From UBA9337 sp036584565 (lineage in GTDB: Bacteria; Patescibacteriota; Minisyncoccia; Moranbacterales; UBA9337), in assembly GCA_036584565.1 (NCBI GenBank), contig JAZHDF010000036.1, positions 1 to 5,567 on the forward strand: DNA of 5,567 bases. Direction: 5' to 3'. Position numbers and translations under genes: made by a program. Under the pieces are notes generated by a model. That model was not told the origin of the DNA. It made no database searches and saw nothing but the letters and a program-made list of their open reading frames with translations. Of this stretch, positions 1 through 5,054 are shown piece by piece (position 1 is the first letter of the stretch; every line of letters starts with the position of its first letter).

Positions 1-54
1 ACTCCCTACGAGGTTTTTGTAGAAGGAAAAATTGCAGTTCAAGGTAGAATGTAG
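1..54 (+). CDS. possible C-terminal end of a plus-strand gene (partial)
   Basis: Frame 1 is open from the window edge to a TAG at 52-54 and reads TPYEVFVEGKIAVQGRM. The other two plus frames close within this stretch. The residue mix (alternating hydrophobic and charged, beta-strand-like) looks like real protein, and codon use resembles the neighbours. It would converge on the glycosyltransferase that ends at 88, leaving 33 bases between the two stops. Seventeen codons are too few to name a family, and an open frame of this length can occur by chance. Confidence 0.4.
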   Translation, partial: TPYEVFVEGKIAVQGRM

Positions 55-87
55 GGATTCTTTTTATCAATAAAAATAGGGTTAATT

Positions 88-1563
88 CTAATAATCTTCA
101 AGGATAGGCAGGCGGTAAATAGTAAGAGTATCTCCGGAAGAGGATTCAAACAATATTGACTCCGAGGAAAAATATTCGTTGGCGTATTGGACTATCTTAC
201 GATTGGCGCGAGATTGAGCCATGGTGTCGAGGATGATGTAAACATCTCCTTTTTCCCTGAGTGAATCGATTCGACCGATTGAGGAAATTTCCGGTGCGCC
301 GGAATAATATTCTTTTTTATCTCGGGTTATGGATTCATTGTCTTCTTTTCCGGTGTAGGAAATTGCCAAAGCGTAAGACGGACGGTTTAGATATATTTTA
401 TCTATATACGGGTAGGGGGAGATCAGAGAGTCTTCCGGTTTGAGGGATTTTTCTAAAAATTTATAAGCCGATTGGAAATCCGGTTGAGGAGTGTAAGCTT
501 CCAATAGAAATTTCTTTTGCGGGATTACTTGCATCGATTTAACTGAGAAAAAATCGATGACCAAAAAAAGAGAAATAAGCAAAACGGCAATAGGTAATTT
601 TATCTTCTTTTCTTTTATCAGATAATGTAAAAAACTTACCGCATAAATAAAAATGACAGGAAGCAACACAAATAAATATCTTTTTTGATTGACATAGTAA
701 AAAAAAGAAAAGAAAAAAAGATTCAAAAAGAAAAAACTCAAGATAAAAAGATGGACGCTTCGCCAATATTTATCGTGATAAATTGTCCAATAAGCGCCTA
801 CGATAGATAGTGGAAAAATCAAGCCTAAGTTGAGCCAAAAATAGCCGATGAAATAGTAGAAAAAATAATTATTAAGCGATAGTGGAAAATCTTTTCTAAA
901 ATAAAAATATCCTAAAAATCCCAAGATAACAAATATCGAGGTAAAAATAGTCGAGGTTTTATAATTTTTTTGCGTCAAGAAATAAATAAGCAAAGCGGGC
1001 AAAATAAAAACAGCGGAAACCTTGGCGCTTATCGCCAGACCGGTGGAAAATAGTAAAAAAAGCAAAAATTTTTTCTTCTGTGTGCGGTGATATTTGATAA
1101 GAAAAAATATTGTTAACAACAACAAAAATTCTAGCAATATATAGGCTCTGATTTGGCGGCTCCAAGCGATTTGCCAATAGGAAAAAGAAATAAGTGAAGC
1201 AAGAATCAAGCCGGCATTTTTTTGGAAAATTTCCTTTCCGATTGCATAAGCCAAGGGAATGCACAATATTCCAAATATTGCAGAAACTAAGCGGTAAGCC
1301 TCAATAGACCCGCCTCCTATGAATTTTATGGCCGCCAATAAATATGGAAGAAATAAATCTCTGTTTATGTAATGACCGGAATCAAGCAGAGGGAGGAAAT
1401 TTTCGCTAATCGCATCGACTTGAGCAATCGTAAACCCTTCATCAATCCATAAACTATCCGCACCCAAATAATACAATCTCAAAAAGGCCCCCCAAGCTAT
1501 AATGACAGATAACAGTACAATTTCCTTGTTTAATATTTTTTTTATTTTTTCAAAAAGAGTCAT
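88..1563 (-). CDS. GT39/ArnT-like polytopic membrane glycosyltransferase
   Basis: This 491-residue protein has the layout of the PMT_2 / glycosyltransferase family 39 superfamily, whose members move a sugar from a polyprenyl-phosphate donor to a lipid, glycan or protein on the outer face of the membrane. Residues 13-31 form the first membrane helix. It is followed directly by the LRLYYLG...LWIDEGFT stretch; D41-E42 of the W-x-D-E motif matches the acidic site on the first external loop. Further family marks are R91 in the RLVSAIFGIL helix start, WSRQIRAY at 134-141, and K181 before the next helix. Roughly eleven or twelve hydrophobic segments run to about residue 341, one of them extremely Phe-rich (about 277-290). 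A soluble tail of about 150 residues (342-491) follows and is probably extracytoplasmic. Length is normal for the family. The start is the first ATG after an in-frame TAA and has no Shine-Dalgarno. The stop is TAG. Acceptor and sugar cannot be told from sequence. Confidence 0.9.
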   Translation of the reverse strand: MTLFEKIKKILNKEIVLLSVIIAWGAFLRLYYLGADSLWIDEGFTIAQVDAISENFLPLLDSGHYINRDLFLPYLLAAIKFIGGGSIEAYRLVSAIFGILCIPLAYAIGKEIFQKNAGLILASLISFSYWQIAWSRQIRAYILLEFLLLLTIFFLIKYHRTQKKKFLLFLLFSTGLAISAKVSAVFILPALLIYFLTQKNYKTSTIFTSIFVILGFLGYFYFRKDFPLSLNNYFFYYFIGYFWLNLGLIFPLSIVGAYWTIYHDKYWRSVHLFILSFFFLNLFFFSFFYYVNQKRYLFVLLPVIFIYAVSFLHYLIKEKKIKLPIAVLLISLFLVIDFFSVKSMQVIPQKKFLLEAYTPQPDFQSAYKFLEKSLKPEDSLISPYPYIDKIYLNRPSYALAISYTGKEDNESITRDKKEYYSGAPEISSIGRIDSLREKGDVYIILDTMAQSRANRKIVQYANEYFSSESILFESSSGDTLTIYRLPILEDY

Positions 1564-1571
1564 ATGAAATT

Positions 1572-1580
1572 AGTTTATCA
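1572..1580 (-). promoter_or_regulatory. candidate extended -10 of the glycosyltransferase gene
   Basis: On the minus strand the sequence TGA-TAAACT places a TG extension (1579-1580) next to a -10-like hexamer (1572-1577, four of six matches to TATAAT). It lies eight bases before the ATG at 1563, so transcription would start about two or three bases ahead of the start codon. No good -35 is visible at 17 bases. The motif is weak by itself and gains support only from the same layout at other genes in this window. Confidence 0.4.
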
Positions 1581-1677
1581 TCGTTTTTGGGATTGATTTA
1601 TGGAGGAGCAAAGAGTGCTAAAAAATAGAAAAAAATTATTGGGTATGACAATGTTTGTTAATAAAAATTTTGATCTA

Positions 1678-2358
1678 TTATTGCTTATTCCATATTCGAA
1701 TCGAATAAACAACTCCTTCTTTTATTTCAATACTAAAATGAAAAGGTCCAAATTCCCAGAGATTGGCCCCATTTTCTTCAACGGCTTTTTCGGAAAAAGG
1801 ATTTCCTAATATTTCTCTAACCTTATCTTTGCTGTCACCTAGATATATTGAAGAAAATGATAGATCTTCTGTTATTTTTTGCCCACTTATTTGAATCGAG
1901 TTTGATTTTTTGTTTCTAAAAGAAACCGCTAAATAGGGTTTATTTTCTGAGGAGCTCGAAATGGTTTCTGTTAGCAGATAGATTCTGATTTCTTCCGATT
2001 CATTGGTATTCAATATTTCATAGGGTTTACCATACATACCATCTACTTCTTCAACTGACATATTCATCTTTAATTTGCCTATCCGCAGGCAACCACCATA
2101 GAAATCTTCATTTTCCTGTTCTTTGTAGCTTGATGGTTGCGTGCAAACTATCCAATTTCCTGTTGTCCTAAACTCAGGAATATCTTTGATTGGATATTTT
2201 TCTTCTGCGGAAATTTTTGGAGAAACAATTTCTTTTTTTGTAATATTTTCTTTACTATTTTCCTTGAGGCTATCTTTTAATAAAAATACGTAGAAAAGTA
2301 AAGTAATAACTAGAATTGTCACTATGCTTAGCAAAATTGATATTTTTCTGTTTATCAT
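1678..2358 (-). CDS. membrane-anchored protein with two BamE/SmpA-like repeats
   Basis: I do not recognise this 226-residue protein by name. Residues 1-4 are charged or polar, 5-27 form one strong hydrophobic helix (uncleaved anchor or signal peptide, no lipobox cysteine), and 28-60 are a Lys/Glu/Ser-rich linker, so the rest should lie outside the membrane. The outer part contains two similar units. The first, 92-158, begins RIGKLKMNMSVEEVDGMYGKPYE; the second, 171-223, begins IYLGDSKDKVREILGNPFSE. Each ends in strands facing a hydrophobic pattern (YLAVSFRN and FHFSIEI...VYSIRIW). The G-x-S/M-x-x-[DE]-V-x-x-[ML]-x-G-x-P signature is typical of BamE/SmpA-OmlA and BLIP-like folds. C72 and C90 just before the first unit could form a disulfide. 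The gene begins 48 bases after the ATPase stop and may be co-transcribed with it. The start is a non-SD ATG after an A-rich tract, and the stop is TAA followed at once by TAG. Confidence 0.75.
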   Translation of the reverse strand: MINRKISILLSIVTILVITLLFYVFLLKDSLKENSKENITKKEIVSPKISAEEKYPIKDIPEFRTTGNWIVCTQPSSYKEQENEDFYGGCLRIGKLKMNMSVEEVDGMYGKPYEILNTNESEEIRIYLLTETISSSSENKPYLAVSFRNKKSNSIQISGQKITEDLSFSSIYLGDSKDKVREILGNPFSEKAVEENGANLWEFGPFHFSIEIKEGVVYSIRIWNKQ

Positions 2359-2406
2359 TTTTTTTATGTTTATTTTTTTATTTTTTCAACTGATTTCATA
2401 AAGGAG

Positions 2407-3900
2407 CTAGCTTAATTTTTCCAAAACTCTATAAACCAGAAATAGGAAAAATATAAAAGCCGAGAGAGCGAGGATGGCTATTAATAAGTACATAAATCTC
2501 CTGATAGTTTTGTTTCTTTTATTGACATCTCTTTTCACCTTTTGATCCTCTTTGCGTTCGATATAGCGGTTAATCTGCCATCGGCCTCCCCTGGAAACGG
2601 AAATATTATCCAGTGGAGATCCTAAATTCAGATTTTCACTTTGGATTTCTTTGTTATATTTTTCAATCAATTTTTGGCTGCTGGATTTTTTTATAATTTC
2701 AATATCCGGAGCATCCATAAGGCTGGCCGGGGGATAGATCATTGTTTTAACCGGAGGCAACAGTGCGCCAGCTTCGTTTAAAACCGAAACAAAAGCGGTT
2801 CCGCTGTTTAGCGATTTAACTTCTTCCTTCAGATTGTAGAGTTCGCTGGCAGGGAAAGAATTCATCGCTCCTTTTATGTCTTCCAGTTCTTCTTGGGAAA
2901 AAGCTCGCAGGGCGAATTGTATTTTGAAACCGAGTTGTTCCAATATTTTTTCGGGAATATCTTCGGCACTTTGAGTATTAAAAACTATCCCGACTCCCTT
3001 GGATCGAATTTGTTTCAAAATAGCCACCATCAATTCCACTAAGTTTTTGTTGGCGTTATTGAATATCTGGTGCGCTTCATCAATAAAAACAACCAGCTTG
3101 GGCTCGGTAACATCGCCCAACTCAGGTAGCTCGTTGTAAAGTCGGTAGAGAAAGAAGGAAACAAGATTGCCGGTATTGTATTTTTTCTTTTGATAATTTT
3201 GAAGCCAAAATATATTTATTCCTCCGGATAAAAAGTCGTTGATTTCAAAAGAGGGGAGACCGAAAAAGTTATTGAAATTATTGTATTCAAGATTGCCGAT
3301 TTTTCTGTGAATCACGCTTAGGCTGGATTTGCTTGAGCCGATATGTTTTTCCGGATATTTGATTAGGTATGATACGATGTCGCTTAAATCCTTGAGATTT
3401 CGAATTTTAATTTTTTTGTCTTTGGCAAATTTGTAAATTGAACCCAGGTGACTTTCTTGGGTGGGGTTGAGCTCCAGGAGCTTCGCTAAGATTATAAAAT
3501 CGACATCATCGAGGCTTATTTTAAATTTTATCAATCCCGCATGACTACCCCAATAATTAGTCGGATATTTTTTAGAGGAGAAGGAATAATTCATTTTTCG
3601 GGCTCTGTCCAAAACTTTTTCCGAGTTACCCTCTATACAAAATCCGGACATATCTCCTTTTATATCGCTCAAAAATACCGGAATTTTTTTATCGTTCAGT
3701 TTTTCGATTATCAGTTGGATTGCTCGGGATTTTCCTGTTCCGGTGCTTCCGGCTACCAGCCCGTGGCGGGTAAATGTTTTTAGCGGAATACGTATTTCAT
3801 ATTCATTATTTATTTCTTCTTCATAAACAGGCCTCCCCAAAGGGATGCCGGACATTTCGGAATAGTTGTTTTTTAGAAAATCAATAAATTTTTTATTCAT
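2407..3900 (-). CDS. HerA/FtsK-superfamily ATPase, YjgR (DUF853) type, with C-terminal membrane anchor
   Basis: This 497-residue P-loop ATPase aligns along its length with the YjgR/DUF853 branch of HerA-like ATPases. Walker A is GSTGTGKS at 51-58, preceded by the family's RHGLVAG. FLSDIKGDMSGF (76-87) matches the conserved D-x-KGD-x-(S/T)G segment. Walker B is LVVFIDEAH (269-277, D274-E275), followed by IRSKGVGIVFNTQS with the sensor glutamine Q310. ALRAF (330-334) carries a likely arginine finger, R332. HerA relatives form hexamers and either pump DNA or, in many lineages, serve unknown roles; for YjgR itself the function is not established. After residue 405 the protein departs from the family: a basic linker (437-468) leads to a single hydrophobic helix at about 469-490, so the motor is probably tethered to the cytoplasmic side of the membrane. 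The ATG has no Shine-Dalgarno but sits six bases after a good -10. The stop is TAG. Confidence 0.9.
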   Translation of the reverse strand: MNKKFIDFLKNNYSEMSGIPLGRPVYEEEINNEYEIRIPLKTFTRHGLVAGSTGTGKSRAIQLIIEKLNDKKIPVFLSDIKGDMSGFCIEGNSEKVLDRARKMNYSFSSKKYPTNYWGSHAGLIKFKISLDDVDFIILAKLLELNPTQESHLGSIYKFAKDKKIKIRNLKDLSDIVSYLIKYPEKHIGSSKSSLSVIHRKIGNLEYNNFNNFFGLPSFEINDFLSGGINIFWLQNYQKKKYNTGNLVSFFLYRLYNELPELGDVTEPKLVVFIDEAHQIFNNANKNLVELMVAILKQIRSKGVGIVFNTQSAEDIPEKILEQLGFKIQFALRAFSQEELEDIKGAMNSFPASELYNLKEEVKSLNSGTAFVSVLNEAGALLPPVKTMIYPPASLMDAPDIEIIKKSSSQKLIEKYNKEIQSENLNLGSPLDNISVSRGGRWQINRYIERKEDQKVKRDVNKRNKTIRRFMYLLIAILALSAFIFFLFLVYRVLEKLS

Positions 3901-3906
3901 AATTTT

Positions 3907-3935
3907 ATTTTAGCACAAAATTTGATTTTTATCAG
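3907..3935 (-). promoter_or_regulatory. promoter of the YjgR-like ATPase, predicted leaderless
   Basis: On the minus strand, -35-like CTGATA (3930-3935, four of six) is followed by a spacer of exactly 17 bases and then TAAAAT (3907-3912, five of six to TATAAT). A TG-C extension lies directly upstream of the -10 (3913-3915). Only six bases, AAAATT, separate the hexamer from the ATG at 3900, so transcription should begin at or within a base or two of the start codon. There is no Shine-Dalgarno and no room for one. Confidence 0.65.
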
Positions 3936-3940
3936 GGGTC

Positions 3941-3950
3941 GATTTAAATC
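3941..3950. promoter_or_regulatory. 10-base palindrome, possible operator of the ATPase promoter
   Basis: GATTTAAATC is a perfect dyad immediately upstream of the predicted -35 at 3930-3935. In such AT-rich DNA a short AT-centred palindrome can arise by chance. The flanking GGGGT (3935-3939) and ACCCC (3955-3959) roughly extend the symmetry, with unequal gaps. Confidence 0.3.
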
Positions 3951-3986
3951 ATCCACCCCCCAAGCTCACCCCTAGTTGGTAAATCA

Positions 3987-4010
3987 TTTAAGATATAAAG
4001 TTTAAGATAT
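3987..4010. repeat. two direct copies of TTTAAGATAT
   Basis: Exact 10-base copies lie at 3987-3996 and 4001-4010, separated by AAAG. A partial third, TAAGAT, lies at 4020-4025. They could be binding sites of a regulator, a small slippage duplication, or chance in AT-rich sequence. They are too few for an origin iteron array. Confidence 0.5.
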
Positions 4011-4034
4011 TTAGCAATATAAGATTATCTAATT

Positions 4035-4118
4035 ATGAAAGTTATTTTATTATCTAAAAAGGAATTAATGAAAAACCAAAAGAAGATACTAAAAAGTTTG
4101 AAGCAAGATAGGGAATAA
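4035..4118 (+). CDS. possible 27-residue Lys-rich small protein
   Basis: A plus-strand frame runs from ATG at 4035 to TAA at 4116-4118. It reads MKVILLSKKELMKNQ followed by KKILKSLKQDRE, a basic amphipathic composition typical of short helices. It would be the only complete plus-strand gene in the window, convergent with the SemiSWEET gene that ends at 4170. There is no Shine-Dalgarno; GATTAT lies six bases before the ATG, echoing the -10 spacing of other genes here but as a poor match. No family is recognised, and a chance ORF of this size in A-rich sequence is quite possible. Confidence 0.25.
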   Translation: MKVILLSKKELMKNQKKILKSLKQDRE

Positions 4119-4122
4119 GCAG

Positions 4123-4146
4123 GCTGAGTTGTAAGCTCGTCTCAGC
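4123..4146. terminator. hairpin between two convergent ORFs, weak terminator candidate
   Basis: GCTGAG (4123-4128) pairs perfectly with CTCAGC (4141-4146) around a 12-base loop. On the plus strand a T-rich run (about 4151-4163) follows after several bases, which is further than in a classical intrinsic terminator. It sits just after the possible small plus-strand ORF and 23 bases past the SemiSWEET stop on the minus strand. It is GC-rich against its surroundings, which makes it stand out. Confidence 0.35.
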
Positions 4147-4169
4147 AAGAACTTTATTTTTTTGAACTT

Positions 4170-4421
4170 TTATAAAAAAAACTGGATTACTACAACCCAT
4201 GACATAATTGAACCAATGCTCATGGGTAAAATTAATACCAAATCTTTTGATACAATTCCATATATAACCCAGAAAGAGTATGAAATGGCTAATACAAAAA
4301 AATAAAAAAAAGAAAGTCACTCCATATTTCTTCTATTATAATTTTTTCTAACTTGGGATGTTAACCCCAATCCAGTGACGATAAGCGATAGGGTAACAGT
4401 AATAATTCCGATTACGTTCAT
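4170..4421 (-). pseudogene. SemiSWEET/PQ-loop sugar transporter, interrupted by in-frame TGA at codon 35
   Basis: Reading from ATG at 4421 to TAA at 4170-4172 gives 83 codons, the usual SemiSWEET length (about 85). SemiSWEETs are three-helix half-transporters that dimerise to move sugars down a gradient. Helix 1 is about residues 2-21. The PQ-loop region GLTSQVRKNYNRRNME ends at residue 34, codon 35 is TGA (4317-4319), and then come LSFFYFF (helix 2, to about 54), FWVIYGIVSKD, and helix 3 (about 60-82). Homologues commonly read ...EGLS... here, so TGA replaces a conserved glycine and differs from GGA by one base. The signature PQ proline is also missing (TSQ), which fits relaxed selection. 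Both halves being in one frame and together making a full family-length protein is strong evidence of one gene. It starts 22 bases after the upstream 133-residue gene. Alternatives are UGA recoding or a sequence error. Under the standard code only a 34-residue fragment would be made. Confidence 0.8.
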
Positions 4422-4427
4422 TGAGTA

Positions 4428-4433
4428 GTTATA
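4428..4433 (-). promoter_or_regulatory. -10 hexamer of the SemiSWEET gene, predicted leaderless
   Basis: TATAAC (five of six matches) lies on the minus strand with exactly six bases, TACTCA, between it and the ATG at 4421. This is the same spacing as at the ATPase gene. No TG extension and no clear -35 are seen, and the element lies inside the 22-base gap after the preceding gene's stop. Confidence 0.4.
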
Positions 4434-4464
4434 ATAATTAAAATTACCAATATAACACTTGATT
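4433..4464. repeat. imperfect direct repeat, copy 1
   Basis: Bases 4433-4453 match 4959-4979 at 20 of 21 positions (AATAATTAAAATTACCAATAT here, with C for T at position 13 in the other copy). Further shared bases lie on both sides, including CTTGATT at 4458-4464. This copy covers the last codons of the 133-residue gene and the SemiSWEET promoter gap. Confidence 0.6.
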
Positions 4465-4845
4465 GGTTTGAGGTAGTGCAAAAAATAGCAAATAAATCAG
4501 AAAGATAATCAATAAAATTATATTGGTAACCTCAAAGATTCTAATTATATCATTTTTCTTCATTTCTTCATCAGCGCATCTATTATTAATGCATTGCTTT
4601 GAGTTTAGGTGTTTTCCGGAAATAAAATTTAGCACAATAATGAATAATGATATTATTACCAGTATGGTTATAACGGAAAGAGGGGGATATAAAAAAATAA
4701 ATAATGCATCTAAAAAATTAAAATAAAATTCACCATTTATTCCAAAAAATAGCGCAATGATAATAATCGTTGCATGAAAAATTATAGGAATAAGATTTAT
4801 TATTATTGCATTTTCTTGTTTTGAAAATTTGTGATTTATATTCAT
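4444..4845 (-). CDS. small polytopic membrane protein of unknown function
   Basis: I do not recognise this 133-residue protein. It has a short polar N-terminus (1-12), a helix at about 13-35, a long hydrophobic stretch at 41-76 that can hold one kinked or two helices around YPPLS (53-57), a polar, probably exposed, loop at 77-100 with two cysteines (C85, C90) and an acidic-basic patch, then a last helix at 101-123 and a short tail ending LYW. Three or four membrane passes are expected. The frame is uninterrupted, unlike its neighbours. The ATG at 4845 is the only sensible start, since upstream codons reach a TAA with no other ATG, and it has no Shine-Dalgarno. The stop is TAA. The SemiSWEET gene follows after 22 bases, but its own -10 leaves co-transcription open. 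Confidence 0.65.
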   Translation of the reverse strand: MNINHKFSKQENAIIINLIPIIFHATIIIIALFFGINGEFYFNFLDALFIFLYPPLSVITILVIISLFIIVLNFISGKHLNSKQCINNRCADEEMKKNDIIRIFEVTNIILLIIFLIYLLFFALPQTNQVLYW

Positions 4846-4958
4846 AAGGTATTTTTTAATTATTATGTCGATATTGTTTTAGTGCAAATCTTTGGAATAA
4901 AATTTGTATTGGCGTTGTTTTAATATTGTTTTTTTCAGAAATTTGATAGAGTAATTGC

Positions 4959-4996
4959 AATAATTAAAATCACCAATATTCCAAATATGCTTGATT
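4959..4996. repeat. imperfect direct repeat, copy 2
   Basis: This partner of 4433-4464 lies 526 bases to the right, in the same orientation. The 21-base core differs at one base, and CTTGATT at 4990-4996 matches 4458-4464 with a gap of a few bases. On the minus strand this copy encodes NQAYLEYW followed by TGA, close to NQVLYW followed by TAA at the end of the intact 133-residue gene. Confidence 0.6.
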
Positions 4997-5008
4997 TTTT
5001 TTATTCAT
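4970..5008 (-). pseudogene. remnant of a small gene behind an intact promoter
   Basis: From ATG at 5008 the frame reads MNKKNQAYLEYW and stops at TGA (4970-4972). Shifting the frame at the run of eight A's right after the start instead gives a hydrophobic stretch, IFGILVILIIAITLSNF, which then meets TGA, then TAA. That looks like a signal peptide or membrane anchor whose gene has lost its frame. Alternatively the short frame is a copy of the 133-residue gene's last codons (see the direct repeat). Either way no convincing protein is made. Extent and identity are uncertain. Confidence 0.3.
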
Positions 5009-5017
5009 TTTAATACT

Positions 5018-5026
5018 ATTTTACCA
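5018..5026 (-). promoter_or_regulatory. extended -10 promoter element ahead of the gene remnant
   Basis: The minus strand reads TTTGTGGTAAAAT: a TG-G extension (5024-5026) joined to TAAAAT (5018-5023). It is nearly the same string as TTTGTGCTAAAAT at the ATPase promoter. Nine bases separate it from the ATG at 5008. No convincing -35 is visible at 17 bases. Confidence 0.5.
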
Positions 5027-5054
5027 CAAAAATCAGATTCTCATAGGCATAAAT

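Larger units (their letters stand above)
3936..4034. other. non-coding region with palindrome, CACCCC pair and TTTAAGATAT repeats
   Basis: No reading frame here looks coding on either strand. Visible elements are a perfect 10-base palindrome GATTTAAATC at 3941-3950, a local GC-rich island with CACCCC at 3954-3959 and 3967-3972, an AGGGGT/ACCCCT inverted pair (3934-3939 and 3968-3973), and two exact copies of TTTAAGATAT (3987-3996 and 4001-4010, 14-base period), with a shorter TAAGAT at 4020-4025. The palindrome begins five bases upstream of the ATPase -35, where an operator could sit. Function is inferred only from position. Confidence 0.4.

Noticed and set aside
3..57. Inverted pair TCCCTAC/GTAGGGA before a T-run, as a terminator
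   Set aside because: The 41-base loop is far too long for an intrinsic terminator, and one arm overlaps the stop codon of the putative plus-strand ORF; likely coincidence. The AT-only TTTTTA/TAAAAA pair at 61-76 is also too weak.
261..443. 60-codon plus-strand frame opposite the glycosyltransferase
   Set aside because: It lies wholly within a confident GT39 gene on the other strand and has no recognisable composition or start signal.
699..752. Long A/G-rich tract resembling a simple repeat
   Set aside because: It is the complement of Phe-rich codons in a membrane helix of the glycosyltransferase and is explained by coding.
539..1264. Two minus-strand frames (539-766 and 959-1264) inside the glycosyltransferase
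   Set aside because: Alternative frames of the Phe/Leu-rich membrane coding sequence; their hydrophobic, low-complexity look follows from the overlapping gene.
1600..1809. 69-codon plus-strand frame
   Set aside because: Its second half is antisense to the BamE-like protein gene and its first half lies in a 114-base gap. No promoter or family match is seen. The gap itself shows no hairpin or RNA.
2370..2399. Nine-codon upstream ORF (MKSVEKIKK) between the ATPase and the BamE-like gene
   Set aside because: Very short, A-rich, with no start signal. It may be chance, and attenuation by it cannot be supported.
3541..3783. 80-codon plus-strand frame opposite the ATPase
   Set aside because: Antisense to the Walker A half of a well-conserved gene; no independent evidence.
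88..3900. A UGA=Gly code for the whole window
   Set aside because: The three long, intact genes have full family-like length and not one in-frame TGA, which would be unlikely if UGA were a common glycine codon. Kept only as a testable alternative for the SemiSWEET gene.
4054..4320. An 88-codon minus-strand frame starting at GTG 4320
   Set aside because: It overlaps the SemiSWEET gene in a different frame. The frame at 4170-4421 matches the SemiSWEET family over its whole length, and this one matches nothing, so it is a shadow kept open by AT-rich composition.
4317..4322. GTGA overlap suggesting translational coupling of a 34-residue peptide to the 88-codon frame, or a -1 frameshift
   Set aside because: The real downstream protein continues in the same frame as the first 34 codons, so neither a frameshift nor a new start is needed; a nonsense TGA explains it.
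4523..4726. 67-codon plus-strand frame opposite the 133-residue membrane protein
   Set aside because: The minus-strand frame is longer and has a coherent membrane topology; the plus frame is its shadow.
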